This document shows, piece by piece, positions 23,503-33,125 of a DNA stretch of 64,000 bases. Positions within the stretch are counted from its first letter, which is position 1. Each line of letters starts with the position of its first letter. The stretch lies in NCBI RefSeq assembly GCF_025061645.1, contig NZ_JANYMP010000020.1, forward strand, positions 121,859 to 185,858, in the 5' to 3' direction. A model generated the notes under the pieces. It searched no databases. It had not been told where the DNA came from and worked only from the letters and a program-made list of their open reading frames with translations. This DNA comes from Umezawaea endophytica. Its GTDB lineage: Bacteria; Actinomycetota; Actinomycetes; Mycobacteriales; Pseudonocardiaceae. The position numbers and the translations under genes are program-made.

Positions 23503-25548
23503 ATGAGCAAGATCCCAGGGGCAACTCAGCCCTCGGACGGTCCGCCCCCGCCCGAGGTCGGCCCCGCCCACCCGACGCCGGGTGAGCGGTGGACGAAGGC
23601 GCTCGCGCGCACCGCGTACTCACCCACGTCCCGCCGGAAGATCCGCCGGGACGTGGACGCGCACGTGGCCGCGCTCGTGGCGCTGCTCAAGGCACCCGAC
23701 TTCACCGCCGAACCCGCGCACGCGATCGGCGCGTGGCTGGTTGCGGCCCGCTACACCGGCCAGCGCAGCCTCCAGACCACCGTCGACGTCCTGGGTCCCG
23801 CCCTGCGCACCCACCCGGAGCTGCTCGGCGTCCCGAACCTGGCGGACCGCGTGGTGTTCGTGCTCGGCGCGCTGGCCGCGGGTTACGCGAACGCCGTGCG
23901 GGAGCAGATCTTCGAGGAGCAGGAACGGGTCCGCAACTCGCTGCTGCTCACCCTCGGCGAGACCCAGCAGAACCTCCACGACAGCGAGGCGCGCTTCCGG
24001 CAGGTGTTCTCCAGCTCCGCCGTCGGCATCGCGATCCTGGACCTGGCGGGCAACCTGGTCGAGGCGAACCCGGCGCTGGCGCACATGCTGGGCCACCAGG
24101 TCGACGCCCCCGACGAGGTCTTCGCCCCCGCGGACCTGCTGGCGCTGCGGGAGTCGAGCCACGGGCTCCTCGAGGCGATGGAGGAGGACGCCAAGTCCGA
24201 GCGCCGGTTCACCGGTCCGGCGGGCGACGAGATCTGGGCGAACGTGGTGCTGTCCGTGGTGCGCGACAGCGACGAGCAGCCGAAGTACTTCGTGGCCGTG
24301 ATGGAGGACGTCACCGACGAGCGGCAGTTGTGGGAGTACCTGCGCTTCCAGGCGCTGCACGACGTGCTGACCGGTCTGCCGAACTGGCAGAGCTTCTTAC
24401 CCCACTTGGAGAAGGTGCTCGGCAAGCTCCGCTCCCCGCACACCGTCACGTTGTGCTACCTCGACGTGGACAGCCTGGCTCTGGTCAACGACGGCGTCGG
24501 CTACCAGGCGGGCGACCGGCTCCTCACCGCCGTCGCGCACCGGCTGACGGCCGTCGTGGCGGGCGAGACGGCGATGGTAGCCAGGGCGGGCGGCGACGAG
24601 TTCGTCGTGCTGATCGAGGACTCCCCCGCCGCACCAAGCATTTCCGAGTGGGCCGCGCGGTTCGACGCCAGTCTCGCCGAACCGGTCGCGGTGGACTCGA
24701 CGAGGACCACCGCGGTGTCCGCGGGCATGGGTTTCGTCCGCACCTCCGCGAGCGGCGTGGACGCGCTGGCGCTGGTGCGCCAGGCCCACAGCACCCTGCG
24801 GCGCGCGGAGGCCAAGGGCAAGCGCCAGTGGGCGTACTACGACCGGGACCAGGACGACCTCGACCGGCCGCGGCTGGAACTCGTCGCCACCCTGCCCGGC
24901 GCGCTGGCGGCGGGTGACGTCTACACCGAGTTCGAGTCCGTCGACGGCGTGGTGCTGGCCGCGAGGCTGCGCTGGGAACTCCAGGACGACACCGTCGTGG
25001 CGCACGACGAGGTCCTGCGCCTCGGGGACGAACTGGGCCACACCATCCCGTTGGGCAACGCGCTCCTGGAGCAGGCGTGCGCCAGGGCGGCCGACCCCGA
25101 CGAGCACCTCCCGGTCCTCGTCCGCCTGTCCCCCGACCATTCCCGCGACCCGGACCTGACCGCCGTGGTCGGCCGAGCGCTGTCCACCACCGGCCTGGAA
25201 CCGCACCGGCTGTGGCTCAGCCTGTCGTTGCGCGGACTGGACAACGAGGAGGGCCAGGACAACCTGTCGGTGCTGGCCGACCTCGGCGTGAAGGTGCTGC
25301 TGCACGACCTGTCCGGCAGCGTGACCGAACTGTCCACTGTGGAGTTCGGCAGGCCGCACGCCGTGGCGCTCGCCCCGGTGCCGGACAGCCCGCTCGCCCG
25401 CGCCACCACGACCGCGCTGGTCCCGCTGCTGCGCGCGGCCGGGGCGCTGGTGATCGCCGACGGGACGACAGCGGAGCAGGACGACTGGTTCCGGTCGATC
25501 GGCGTCGACCTGCTGCTACCCGACCAACCCGCGGCGGACGAGTACTAG
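23503..25548 (+). CDS. PAS-GGDEF diguanylate cyclase with degenerate EAL-like tail
   Basis: A 681-residue cytoplasmic signalling protein. Residues about 30-150 are helical, 150-275 a PAS domain (SEARFRQVFSSSAVGIAILDLAGNLVEANPALAHML) and 280-450 a GGDEF domain. The active motif is intact (VARAGGDEFVVL), preceded by LHDVLTGLPNW. Residues about 465-670 follow the EAL fold, but the EAL signature is lost (position occupied by AARLRW), so phosphodiesterase activity is unlikely. It should make c-di-GMP in response to a PAS signal. It stands alone; a hairpin at 25586-25620 separates it from the next, convergent gene. Confidence 0.88.
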   Translation: MSKIPGATQPSDGPPPPEVGPAHPTPGERWTKALARTAYSPTSRRKIRRDVDAHVAALVALLKAPDFTAEPAHAIGAWLVAARYTGQRSLQTTVDVLGPALRTHPELLGVPNLADRVVFVLGALAAGYANAVREQIFEEQERVRNSLLLTLGETQQNLHDSEARFRQVFSSSAVGIAILDLAGNLVEANPALAHMLGHQVDAPDEVFAPADLLALRESSHGLLEAMEEDAKSERRFTGPAGDEIWANVVLSVVRDSDEQPKYFVAVMEDVTDERQLWEYLRFQALHDVLTGLPNWQSFLPHLEKVLGKLRSPHTVTLCYLDVDSLALVNDGVGYQAGDRLLTAVAHRLTAVVAGETAMVARAGGDEFVVLIEDSPAAPSISEWAARFDASLAEPVAVDSTRTTAVSAGMGFVRTSASGVDALALVRQAHSTLRRAEAKGKRQWAYYDRDQDDLDRPRLELVATLPGALAAGDVYTEFESVDGVVLAARLRWELQDDTVVAHDEVLRLGDELGHTIPLGNALLEQACARAADPDEHLPVLVRLSPDHSRDPDLTAVVGRALSTTGLEPHRLWLSLSLRGLDNEEGQDNLSVLADLGVKVLLHDLSGSVTELSTVEFGRPHAVALAPVPDSPLARATTTALVPLLRAAGALVIADGTTAEQDDWFRSIGVDLLLPDQPAADEY

Positions 25549-25585
25549 CGACCCGACCATCATCGGCGCGGTCGGCGGAACAGCT

Positions 25586-25620
25586 CCGGCACCCCGTCCG
25601 CAGGAAGGACGAGGTGCCGG
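25586..25620. terminator. Hairpin between convergent genes
   Basis: CCGGCACC (25586-25593) pairs with GGTGCCGG (25613-25620) between the GGDEF gene and the convergent protease gene. It could end transcription from both sides. There is no T-run. Confidence 0.45.
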
Positions 25621-25634
25621 GGCCGGGGTGTTCG

Positions 25635-26177
25635 CTAGTCCACGAACTCGTACGCCCACTCGGCGTTCACGCCGAGCTTCGCGGTGCTGAACGCGGCTTC
25701 GACCTCGGACTTCTCCCGCGCGTTCGGGTACGGGTTGGTGCAGGACACGCCCGCGCTGCTGCCCGACATCAGGCTGGTGCACGGGCCCGGCTTGCGGTCC
25801 GGCTGGCCGAGGATGTGGCCCAGTTCGTGAGCGGCGATCCGGATGGCGTTGTAGCCCTGGTCGGTGGCCTGGCGGCCCATCCAGACGCGGCCGTTGCCGA
25901 GGCTGGTCGTCTGCGCGCGCGGCCAGCCGTCGTCGGCGACGACGCGGATGTTGGCGGAGCTGGACGTGGTCGACACGAGCCGGACGTTGACCACGCTGGA
26001 GTTCCAGATCTGGGCGCCCTGGTCGACGGCGGCCTTGAACTCGGCGGCGCCGCTGGCGTTGTAGGTCAGGGTTCGAACAGCGGCTACTTCGACGTCAGGG
26101 GATGCGGAAGCGGCGGGCGCGTGCAGGCTGATGAGCCCGATCGCGACCACCAGCGCACCAGTGATCTTGCGTAGCAC
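25635..26177 (-). CDS. Secreted zinc protease, snapalysin family
   Basis: About 180 residues from the GTG at 26177, chosen because GAGGAG stands eight bases upstream; in-frame ATGs further up lack a ribosome site. A Sec signal peptide (LRKITGALVVAIGLISLHAPAASA) precedes a compact metalloprotease domain. The zinc motif is AAHELGHILGQPD at about 115-127, i.e. HExxHxxGxxD with Asp as third ligand, which is specific to snapalysin (family M7). Two Cys pairs of the mature enzyme are also present. The product is a small extracellular neutral protease. Confidence 0.9.
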   Translation of the reverse strand: MLRKITGALVVAIGLISLHAPAASASPDVEVAAVRTLTYNASGAAEFKAAVDQGAQIWNSSVVNVRLVSTTSSSANIRVVADDGWPRAQTTSLGNGRVWMGRQATDQGYNAIRIAAHELGHILGQPDRKPGPCTSLMSGSSAGVSCTNPYPNAREKSEVEAAFSTAKLGVNAEWAYEFVD

Positions 26178-26265
26178 GGTAATTCTCCTCGTTGCAGGGA
26201 AAATCATGCAGGGAATTCGACCGTAACGACGGAACGGACAGGACCGCAAGAACGGTTAATGTGAT

Positions 26266-27426
26266 TCAGCGGCGGAACGGACCGGTGACCTCGTAGGTGA
26301 TCCCGCCGCTGCTGCTGCCGCTCGTGCCGCGCTGCGAGGAGAAGTAGAGCCGGTCGCCCGCCGGGCTGAACGCGGGTCCGGTGATCTCCGACGAGGTCTG
26401 GTTCGGCACCCGCAGGAACGGCGCCACGACACCGTTCGGCGTGATGAGGCAGATCTCCATGTTGCCCCCGTCCTCGGCGACGAACAGGTCCCCGGAGGTC
26501 GAGCGGGTGATGTTGTCGACGCCCGTCAGCGGCGCGGTCCCGGAGGTCACCAGCGAGTCGTCGTAGGTGAGGCTGATCGTGCTCGCGCCCGCGTCGTACG
26601 CCCACACGCGGTTGTCGCCCTTGGTGGTGAACCAGCACGTCCCACCGGCGTAGTAGCACCCCTCACCGCCGTTGAACCGCTTTGCGCCGGACACCTGCGA
26701 GCGCGTCGCGGTGGGGCTGCCGTCGGGGTCGGGTACGACCTTCCACGTCACCGGCCCGGAGGTCTGCGAGGTCGCGCCGACCATCACCTCCAGCGTCCCG
26801 GTGGATAGGTCACCCCAGGTCGTGGGCTTGAACCGGTAGAAGCACCCGTCGGTGACGTCCTCCGTCAGGTAGACGTAGCCGTGGTCCGCGTCGGCCGCGC
26901 AGGCCTCGTGCTTGAACCGCCCCATCGCGGGCCGGGCGACCGCGGCGGTCACGCCCCACGGGTCGGTCTCGAAGACCCGCCCGCGGTCCACCTCCTCGCA
27001 GGAGAGCCAGGTCCCCCACGGCGTCGCGCCGCCCGCGCAGTTCACGTTGGTACCCGACAGGGTCCGGTACGCGCCGGTGATGTCGCCCGTGGAGGAGAAG
27101 CGGATCGCCCCGACGCCACCGGTCGAGGACACCTCGCTGTTGGACACGTAGATCCACCCGCCGCCGTCGGCGAAGCACGCGCCGCCGTCCGGGGCGGGGT
27201 GCCAGGTGTAGGAGGTGCTCGCGACCTTCTGGCCGCTGCGGGCGACGACCCGGCTGGTGAACCCGGCGGGGATCATCAACCCGCTCGCGTCGACGGCCTG
27301 GGGAGGCCCGTAGGGGCTCGGTCCCGGTTGGGCGCCCGCGGCGAAGGCTTCCGCCCACGAGGCGCCGCCGAAGGCCGCGGCCGCCGTTCCGACGACCGCG
27401 ACCCTCAGGAAGTTCCGACGTTCCAC
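26266..27426 (-). CDS. Tat-exported PhoX/DUF839 family protein
   Basis: A 386-residue secreted protein. The N-terminus MERRNFLRVAVVGTAAAAFGG is a twin-arginine signal (RRNFLR). The rest is beta-propeller-like and matches the DUF839/PhoX family: CAGGATPWGTWLSCEEV, FKHEACAADADHGYVYLTEDV, YRFKP, GVDNITRSTSGDLFVAEDGG and FSSQRG. PhoX enzymes are calcium/iron-dependent alkaline phosphatases; not all DUF839 proteins are shown to be active. It is on the same strand as the snapalysin-like gene, 88 bp upstream of it. Likely cell-surface or secreted. Confidence 0.85.
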   Translation of the reverse strand: MERRNFLRVAVVGTAAAAFGGASWAEAFAAGAQPGPSPYGPPQAVDASGLMIPAGFTSRVVARSGQKVASTSYTWHPAPDGGACFADGGGWIYVSNSEVSSTGGVGAIRFSSTGDITGAYRTLSGTNVNCAGGATPWGTWLSCEEVDRGRVFETDPWGVTAAVARPAMGRFKHEACAADADHGYVYLTEDVTDGCFYRFKPTTWGDLSTGTLEVMVGATSQTSGPVTWKVVPDPDGSPTATRSQVSGAKRFNGGEGCYYAGGTCWFTTKGDNRVWAYDAGASTISLTYDDSLVTSGTAPLTGVDNITRSTSGDLFVAEDGGNMEICLITPNGVVAPFLRVPNQTSSEITGPAFSPAGDRLYFSSQRGTSGSSSGGITYEVTGPFRR

Positions 27427-27523
27427 CGTTGATCTCCGTCCATCCGAGAACGCTGACCCAACGGGCCAACGTTCTCGGAATAGCGGAGAAAAATGGTGTA
27501 CACCACCTGAAGAAGTAGCTAAT

Positions 27524-28114
27524 TCAGGCGTATGTCGGTTGGCGCAGCGCGTGTTCCACCAAAGTGATGAGCGTCTGCTTGGTCGATTGGCGGTTGCGCG
27601 CGTCGCAGGGAACGATGGGCACGGACTGCTCGATGGTGAGCGCCTCGCGGATGTCCTCGACCCGGTGGTGCATGAGGCCGTCGAAGCAGTTCACCCCCAC
27701 CACGTACGGCAGCTCGCGGTCCTCGAAGAAGTCGATCGAGGCGAACGCGTCGTCGAGCCTGCGGGTGTCGACCAGCACGACGGCGCCGATCGCGCCGCGC
27801 ACCAGGTCGTCCCACATGAACCAGAACCGGTGCTGGCCCGGCGTGCCGAACAGGTACAGGATCAGGTCGCTGTCCAGTGACACGCGGCCGAAGTCCATCG
27901 CCACGGTGGTGGTGACCTTGTTCGGCGTCGCCGACAGGTCGTCGATGCCGACGCTGGCCTCGGTCATCACCGCCTCCGTCGTCAGCGGCACGATCTCGGA
28001 CACCGACCCGACGAAGGTCGTCTTGCCCACGCCGAATCCACCAGCCACGACGATCTTCGTCGACATGGTGGGCTTGGCGGGCGACCCCGGTCGTCCGAGA
28101 GCACCAGAGCTCAT
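27524..28114 (-). CDS. cvnD: Conservon small GTPase/ATP-binding protein, CvnD
   Basis: A 196-residue P-loop protein of the MglA/Ras-like type found in actinobacterial conservons. The P-loop is KIVVAGGFGVGKTTFVGSVSEI. Switch/G3 is LYLFGTPGQHRFWFMWDDL, with Gly-Thr-Pro-Gly-Gln as in this family. The late part VPIVPCDARNRQSTKQTLITLVEH closes the domain. The first ~17 residues vary, and an internal ATG at residue 17 is possible. It is the last gene of the cvnA-cvnB-cvnD set, 29 bp after cvnB. Conservons form membrane signalling complexes that resemble eukaryotic G-protein systems. Confidence 0.9.
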   Translation of the reverse strand: MSSGALGRPGSPAKPTMSTKIVVAGGFGVGKTTFVGSVSEIVPLTTEAVMTEASVGIDDLSATPNKVTTTVAMDFGRVSLDSDLILYLFGTPGQHRFWFMWDDLVRGAIGAVVLVDTRRLDDAFASIDFFEDRELPYVVGVNCFDGLMHHRVEDIREALTIEQSVPIVPCDARNRQSTKQTLITLVEHALRQPTYA

Positions 28115-28143
28115 CGCTGGTCTGCTTTCCCTTGAGTAGTTGG

Positions 28144-28566
28144 TCAGCCGCGCATCGACACGTGCAGTTGCGAGCGGATCTCCGGCGTGAGCTGGATGCC
28201 GACCCGCTCGACGAGGCGGGTCATGGCGTAGCCGATGAGCCCGATGTCGCAGTTGGGCGCGGCCAGCACGGCGAGGCAGGAGCCGTCGCTGATCGACATG
28301 AGGAACAGGTAGCCCCGCTCCATCTCGACGACGGTCTGCTTCACCTCGCCCGCCTCGAAGCAGCGCGCCGCTCCGAGGTTGAGGCTGACGAGGCCCGAGG
28401 CCACCGCGGCGAGCTGTTCGGCACGGTCGGTCGGGAGACGCTCGGATCCCGCCAGGAGGAGGCCGTCAGCGGACACCACGATGGCGTGCGCGACTCCGGC
28501 GACCCTGCTGACGAAATCCTCGACCAGCCAACTGAAGTTGTCCAGTTCTTCGGACGTGGTGGTCAC
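28144..28566 (-). CDS. cvnB: Conservon roadblock/LC7 protein, CvnB
   Basis: About 140 residues from GTG 28566, overlapping the cvnA stop by GTGA. It begins [34 protein letters not shown], the hallmark of conservon Roadblock/LC7 proteins, and continues [24 protein letters not shown] and [14 protein letters not shown]. In MglB-type systems this fold regulates the small GTPase. A cvnC (DUF742) gene would normally follow; here the gap to cvnD is only 29 bp. Confidence 0.92.
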   Translation of the reverse strand: MTTTSEELDNFSWLVEDFVSRVAGVAHAIVVSADGLLLAGSERLPTDRAEQLAAVASGLVSLNLGAARCFEAGEVKQTVVEMERGYLFLMSISDGSCLAVLAAPNCDIGLIGYAMTRLVERVGIQLTPEIRSQLHVSMRG

Positions 28567-31500
28567 TGCTGCTCCTTCTCTGCGCTCATGTCCCCTGAGG
28601 TGCTGCCGAACAAGGGACTGTCCCACGACTCGATGTCGTCGAGGGATTCGCGTCCCAACTGCACGCCCCGCTGGTAGGTCGCGAACTGCTGGCGCAGACG
28701 CTCGGCGGACCGCCGCCGCGGCGGCGCGACCGCCGTCGCGACCGAGGCGGTCTGACCGCCCCCCTGGCCGGTCTGCGCCTGCTTGGCGGGCGCGGAGCCC
28801 TGCTTCGCGGGCGAGCCGGGGATGAGACGCGCGTTGGGGACCCGCTTGGGGAGCCCAGCGGTCGTCTTGTCGTCCACAGCGGACTTCAGGACCTTGTTGG
28901 CCGTCTGCCAACCCTCGTCCGCGACGCCCCAGTCCGCCTTCGGCGACTTCTTGCGCGCCGGGGCGGGCGGGGTGGCCTCGGCGGGCTCCCGCTTGGGGAG
29001 CTGCGGCGAGGCCGTCCGCTGGACGGGCGGCTCGGCCGCCGCGGGCGGGAACATCTCGGTCGCCTCGGCGACCTTGGCGTGCCCGTTGCCGTTGGTGTGG
29101 CCGTTGCTCGGCGCGTCGGCCGCGTCGCCGCCCTGGAACCAGCGCGACAGCACGTCCTCGTAGATCGGCAGCCGCTCGGTGACCGGCTCGACCTTCGGCT
29201 TCGCCGCGGGCTTGCGCGGCAGCGCGGTGCGCTCGGCGGCGGGCGGGTACGAGTAGTCGATCGGGTCGACGCCGTCCGGCTGGACGGGCTTCATGCCCTG
29301 GATCGTCGCGGTGAACAGGCCCTCGGTCGACGTGCGCTCGACCAGGTGCTCCGCGTGCGGGTCCTCGTCGGGGGAGGACAACACCTGCGGGAACTGGCCG
29401 GACTGACCGGGTTCGAGCTGTCCGGGAGTCCACTTGGGAACGCCCGCGATGACGCCGACGCCGGTCTGCTCGACCTGGCCGGAGAGGTGGTCCTCGAAGC
29501 TCGACGCCGCCGACCGGGCGGGCGGTGCGGGCGGGAGCTGCGAGATGCCCTTGTGCAGCAAGGAGACCGGCAGGACCACCTGTGCGGTGACGCCGCCCTC
29601 GATGTCGTCGTTGTTGCTCAGCGTCACGCGGATCTCGTGGCGCTTGGCGAGCTGGCCGACCACGTAGAGCCCCATCTCGCGGGCGACGGAGACGTCGACC
29701 TCCGGCGGCTCGTTGAGCTTGTGGTTGGCCTCGTCGATGTCGTCCTCCTGCATGCCGACACCGCGGTCGTGGATGCGGATCGCGATCTCGCCGCGCCGGG
29801 TCTCCGTCGCCCGCACCGTGACCTTGGTGGTGGGCTTGGAGAACGCGGTCGCGTTGTCCAGCAGCTCGGCGATGAGGTGCGCGAGGTCGTTGACGACCCG
29901 GCCCTGGACCTTGATCTCCGGACCGGGGGCGATCTGGATCCGGGCGTACTTCTCCACTTCGGACACCGCGGCGCCGAGCACCTCGGACACCGGGACGGGC
30001 CGGGTGACGCGGCGGTTGACCGTCGTGCCGGAGAGCACCAGGAGGTTCTCGCTGTTGCGGCGCATCTGCGTCGCGAGGTGGTCCAGCTCGAACAGGCTGG
30101 CGAGCTGGTCGGGGTCCTGCTCGTCCTGCTCCAACCGGTCGATCACGCCGATCTGGCGCTCGACGAGCGCCTGGCTGCGGCGCGACAGGTTGATGAACAT
30201 GTCGTTGACGTTCGCGCGGAGGGCCACCTGCTCGACGGCGAGGCGGACCGCTTCGCGTTGCACCGCGTCGAACGCGCGGGCCACCTGGCCGACCTCTTCG
30301 GTCGTGTTGATGGGCACGCGGAAGAGGGCTTCCTCGGCGGCCAGCTCGGGGTCGCGGTGCTGGCGGATCCTCTGGATCGCCTCCGGCAGCCGGTTGCGCG
30401 CCACGTCGAGGGCGGTGCGGCGCAGGACCCTCAGCGGGATGACCATGGAGCGGGCGACGATCGCCATGAGGCCGAAGGCGACGATGAGCGCGACGAGCAC
30501 GAGGGCGGCGTCGCGCCAGGCGCCCGCGCGGCCCTCGTCGATCAGCTTGTTGGACGCGACGACGATCTGGCCCTCGATGTCGCGGGACACCGTGCTGATC
30601 AGACCGGCGGTGTCCTCGCCGAGGCGGAGGACCTCCGCGTCGGAGATCGTGACCCGCTGGTCGTCGTCCTCCTCCTGGCTGATCTCCTGCTGCACGAGCG
30701 CCAGTTGGACCAGCCGGTTGCGACCGTCGACGGCGCCACCGGACACGACGTCCTGGAAGCGCTGCCGGTTCTCCTGCGAGGCGGAACCGGCGAAGTCGAG
30801 CAGTGCCGCGTCCAGCCTCGACTGGGCGGCGCGCAGCGCGTTGACCTGACCGGGCGCGAACTCGCCGCGCTTGGCCGTGGCCAACAGGATCGCGTTCTGC
30901 TGCGCCATCTGCTCCCGCGCGCTGTAGAGCGCGAGGTTCGCCGACGACAGCGGGGTCAGGCTCGAGTTGCTCACGCTGCCCGCCGTGATCCGGTGGACCT
31001 GGTTCACGGCGGTGAGGATCTGGCTGTACGCGCTGAGCACCGAGGCGTCCGGGTAGCGCGTGGTGAGCATCGTGTTGCGCAGGGAGCTCAGGTTGTCCAG
31101 CGACTGCAACGACTTCTGGAACGCGTCGGCCACCGCGGGGTCGATGCCCTCGGTGGAGACCGCCACGTCCCGGTACTTGCCGACCTCCACGTCGACCTTG
31201 GCGGCGCGGGTCACCTGTTCCGCGCCGTTGTCCGAGCGGTTGCCCGCCACGAAGTGGACGGCCGCGTCGCGTTCGAGTTGGAGCGCGTCGGCCACCGACG
31301 CCGCCTGGGCGCTGAGCGCGAGTTCGCGCTGCACCTTGCCGAACAGCGCCACGTCGTCGAGCTGGCTGTTCAACCGCAGTCCCGCGAGCGCGAGCGTGCT
31401 CAGCGCGGGGACCAGCAGCACCACGGCCAGTTTGCTGCGCAGGCGCCAGTTGGTGAGGCGCCATCGTCGGATGCCACCTGGCGCAGCCATGGCATCCGTG

Positions 31501-31703
31501 TCTGCGCGAGCATCCCGGCCGCCGGCAGCGGGACGGGATGACGCGGAATTCGCGGTCGGAACCGAGTAGGCGGGTCTACCGCTCTCGGAATCCGACTCTT
31601 GTCGGGCTCGCTCCGGATCGGATCCGGACGCGGGGTCACCGTGACCGCGCACCGTCAGCACACTCCCCAGCTTCCAAGCCGATGAAAGGAAACTTCTGTT
31701 CAA
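28563..31703 (-). CDS. cvnA: Conservon sensor kinase-like protein, CvnA
   Basis: A 1046-residue membrane protein. There is an N-terminal cytoplasmic tail, a membrane helix near residues 91-110 ([18 protein letters not shown]), an extracellular nitrate/nitrite-sensor-like helical region (about 110-395), a second helix ([18 protein letters not shown]) and a HAMP-like stretch. Then come the conservon box [23 protein letters not shown], an HATPase domain ([35 protein letters not shown]) and a disordered Pro/Ala tail of about 350 residues. The tail ends [17 protein letters not shown], the conserved conservon C-terminal helix. It heads the operon; a palindrome at 31742 may control it. Confidence 0.92.
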   Translation of the reverse strand: MNRSFLSSAWKLGSVLTVRGHGDPASGSDPERARQESDSESGRPAYSVPTANSASSRPAAGGRDARADTDAMAAPGGIRRWRLTNWRLRSKLAVVLLVPALSTLALAGLRLNSQLDDVALFGKVQRELALSAQAASVADALQLERDAAVHFVAGNRSDNGAEQVTRAAKVDVEVGKYRDVAVSTEGIDPAVADAFQKSLQSLDNLSSLRNTMLTTRYPDASVLSAYSQILTAVNQVHRITAGSVSNSSLTPLSSANLALYSAREQMAQQNAILLATAKRGEFAPGQVNALRAAQSRLDAALLDFAGSASQENRQRFQDVVSGGAVDGRNRLVQLALVQQEISQEEDDDQRVTISDAEVLRLGEDTAGLISTVSRDIEGQIVVASNKLIDEGRAGAWRDAALVLVALIVAFGLMAIVARSMVIPLRVLRRTALDVARNRLPEAIQRIRQHRDPELAAEEALFRVPINTTEEVGQVARAFDAVQREAVRLAVEQVALRANVNDMFINLSRRSQALVERQIGVIDRLEQDEQDPDQLASLFELDHLATQMRRNSENLLVLSGTTVNRRVTRPVPVSEVLGAAVSEVEKYARIQIAPGPEIKVQGRVVNDLAHLIAELLDNATAFSKPTTKVTVRATETRRGEIAIRIHDRGVGMQEDDIDEANHKLNEPPEVDVSVAREMGLYVVGQLAKRHEIRVTLSNNDDIEGGVTAQVVLPVSLLHKGISQLPPAPPARSAASSFEDHLSGQVEQTGVGVIAGVPKWTPGQLEPGQSGQFPQVLSSPDEDPHAEHLVERTSTEGLFTATIQGMKPVQPDGVDPIDYSYPPAAERTALPRKPAAKPKVEPVTERLPIYEDVLSRWFQGGDAADAPSNGHTNGNGHAKVAEATEMFPPAAAEPPVQRTASPQLPKREPAEATPPAPARKKSPKADWGVADEGWQTANKVLKSAVDDKTTAGLPKRVPNARLIPGSPAKQGSAPAKQAQTGQGGGQTASVATAVAPPRRRSAERLRQQFATYQRGVQLGRESLDDIESWDSPLFGSTSGDMSAEKEQQ

Positions 31704-31741
31704 ACCTGGTGGATCTTCGGGTAAAAGCGGCCGAAGTCATA

Positions 31742-31755
31742 CCGCCATATGGCGG
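31742..31755. promoter_or_regulatory. 14-bp perfect palindrome upstream of cvnA
   Basis: CCGCCATATGGCGG is a perfect inverted repeat 38 bp before the cvnA start, in an AT-richer stretch. It has the look of an operator for a dimeric regulator. No regulator gene is adjacent. Seen in the sequence; role inferred. Confidence 0.4.
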
Positions 31756-31872
31756 ACTTGGTCGATAGTTCACAAATCAACCAGTATGACTGTTCCATGT
31801 GAGAAGGCCACTAAACACTCACTAACAGGGGTGGTTCACGACATATTCACCGTTGAGACCGGTGTGAAACAA

Positions 31873-31901
31873 CTGCGGGGAGCCGAACACTCTCCCCGCA
31901 G
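31873..31901 (-). terminator. Terminator of the substrate-binding protein gene
   Basis: CTGCGGGGAG (31873-31882) pairs with CTCCCCGCAG (31892-31901), a 10-bp stem with a 9-base loop. Read on the minus strand it lies 12 bp after the stop and is followed by TTGTTTC. Confidence 0.65.
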
Positions 31902-31913
31902 TCGTCTGATTCG

Positions 31914-32936
31914 TCAGCTACCCGAGGTGATGAGCATCGGCTTGATGTCCATCTCCTTCTCCAGCAGACCGTAGGTCTTCATCAGGGTCGCGACCCTCTG
32001 GAGGCGCGTGGCGTCCAAAGTGGTGGGGAACTCACCGAAGTGGACGAGGCTGGCGGTTTCCTTGTCCACCTTCGCGTACTCCTGGAGCAGCGGCTCGACC
32101 GTGGGGCGGTCGGCGGCGTCCTTCTGCCCCTTGGCCATGGCCCGCTGGAACGCGGCGACGGTGTTCGGGTTCTCCTTGGCGAACTTGCCGCTGGTCGCGT
32201 AGCCGGCGATCGGGATGTCCGCCGTCGGGCCGCTCGCGGCGTCCAGGGCGGTCACGGAGCCGATGGCGCGCTGGGCGCGCGTGATGAACGGCTCGACCAT
32301 GAACGCGGCGTCGACGGTCTTGTTCTCGATCGCGGCCTGCATGTCCGGGAACGCGAATTCCTTGAACGTGACCGTCTTCGGGTCGACGTCGTTGGCCTCG
32401 AGCGTGGCCTTCGCCGTCAGCTCAGCGATGTTCTTGAAGGTGTTGATCGCGATGGTCTTGCCCGCGAGGTCCTTGGGGGACTTGATGGGCGAGTCGGCGG
32501 TCGTGACGATCAGGAACATGTCGGGCTTGGCCTGGTAGCCGTCCGACACGAGCTTGAGGCCGTCGACGGCCTTCGCGGCCTCCTTCGACTCGGCGGCGAA
32601 GAACGACACCCAGTTGCCGAAGCTCATGTCGAGGTCGCCGCTGATCAGGCCGGGGATGGCCGCTGCGCCACCCTGGATGACCTTCAGGTCGACGTCGAGA
32701 CCCTCCTCCTTGAAGTAGCCCTTCTGCAACGCCACGTGGACCGAGGCCACGTCGAGGATCGGGAGGACACCGAGGGTGATCTTGCTCTTCTCGAGCTTGC
32801 CGGTCGCGGGCTTCTCGGCGGCGGGGGTTTCCGTCGAGCCTCCCAGAGCGCCGCAACCTGCGACGGAGGCGAGCAGCGCGAGGACGGACAAACCGCCGAC
32901 GATCATGCGGGCGTGGCGGCCGACTCTTCGAGTCAT
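31914..32936 (-). CDS. Lipoprotein substrate-binding protein, SsuA/NMT1-like
   Basis: About 340 residues from ATG 32936 (AGGAGAG upstream). A lipoprotein signal ends in LASVAGC with the cysteine as lipidation site. The mature part is a NMT1/SsuA-type periplasmic-binding fold: LGVLPILDVASVHVALQKGYFKEEGLDVDLK, GDLDMSFGNWVSF, DLAGKTIAINTFKNIAELTAKATLEANDVD, AAFMVEPFITRAQ. Members bind nitrate, sulfonates, taurine, thiamine precursors or aromatic acids. It is 2.5 kb away from the permease/ATPase genes of the same type, with the monooxygenase in between. It probably feeds that importer. Confidence 0.88.
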   Translation of the reverse strand: MTRRVGRHARMIVGGLSVLALLASVAGCGALGGSTETPAAEKPATGKLEKSKITLGVLPILDVASVHVALQKGYFKEEGLDVDLKVIQGGAAAIPGLISGDLDMSFGNWVSFFAAESKEAAKAVDGLKLVSDGYQAKPDMFLIVTTADSPIKSPKDLAGKTIAINTFKNIAELTAKATLEANDVDPKTVTFKEFAFPDMQAAIENKTVDAAFMVEPFITRAQRAIGSVTALDAASGPTADIPIAGYATSGKFAKENPNTVAAFQRAMAKGQKDAADRPTVEPLLQEYAKVDKETASLVHFGEFPTTLDATRLQRVATLMKTYGLLEKEMDIKPMLITSGS

Positions 32937-33125
32937 CTGAAGCACTCTCCTGGTTGGAGCGGGGGCGTTCGTTGCGGGGGATTCTCGATCGACCAGAACG
33001 CGGCGAAAACCACTCAAAGTGACACTCGCGGTTCACTAGGACCCCGGTCGACCGACACTCGAAGGCTGTATCCACTACCTTCGGTGAGCATCTTTGCACA
33101 GGCCGTCCAGAGGCAGGGGTACACG

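Noticed and set aside
29079..31541. 820-codon plus-strand frame
   Set aside because: Mirror of cvnA; no recognisable protein.
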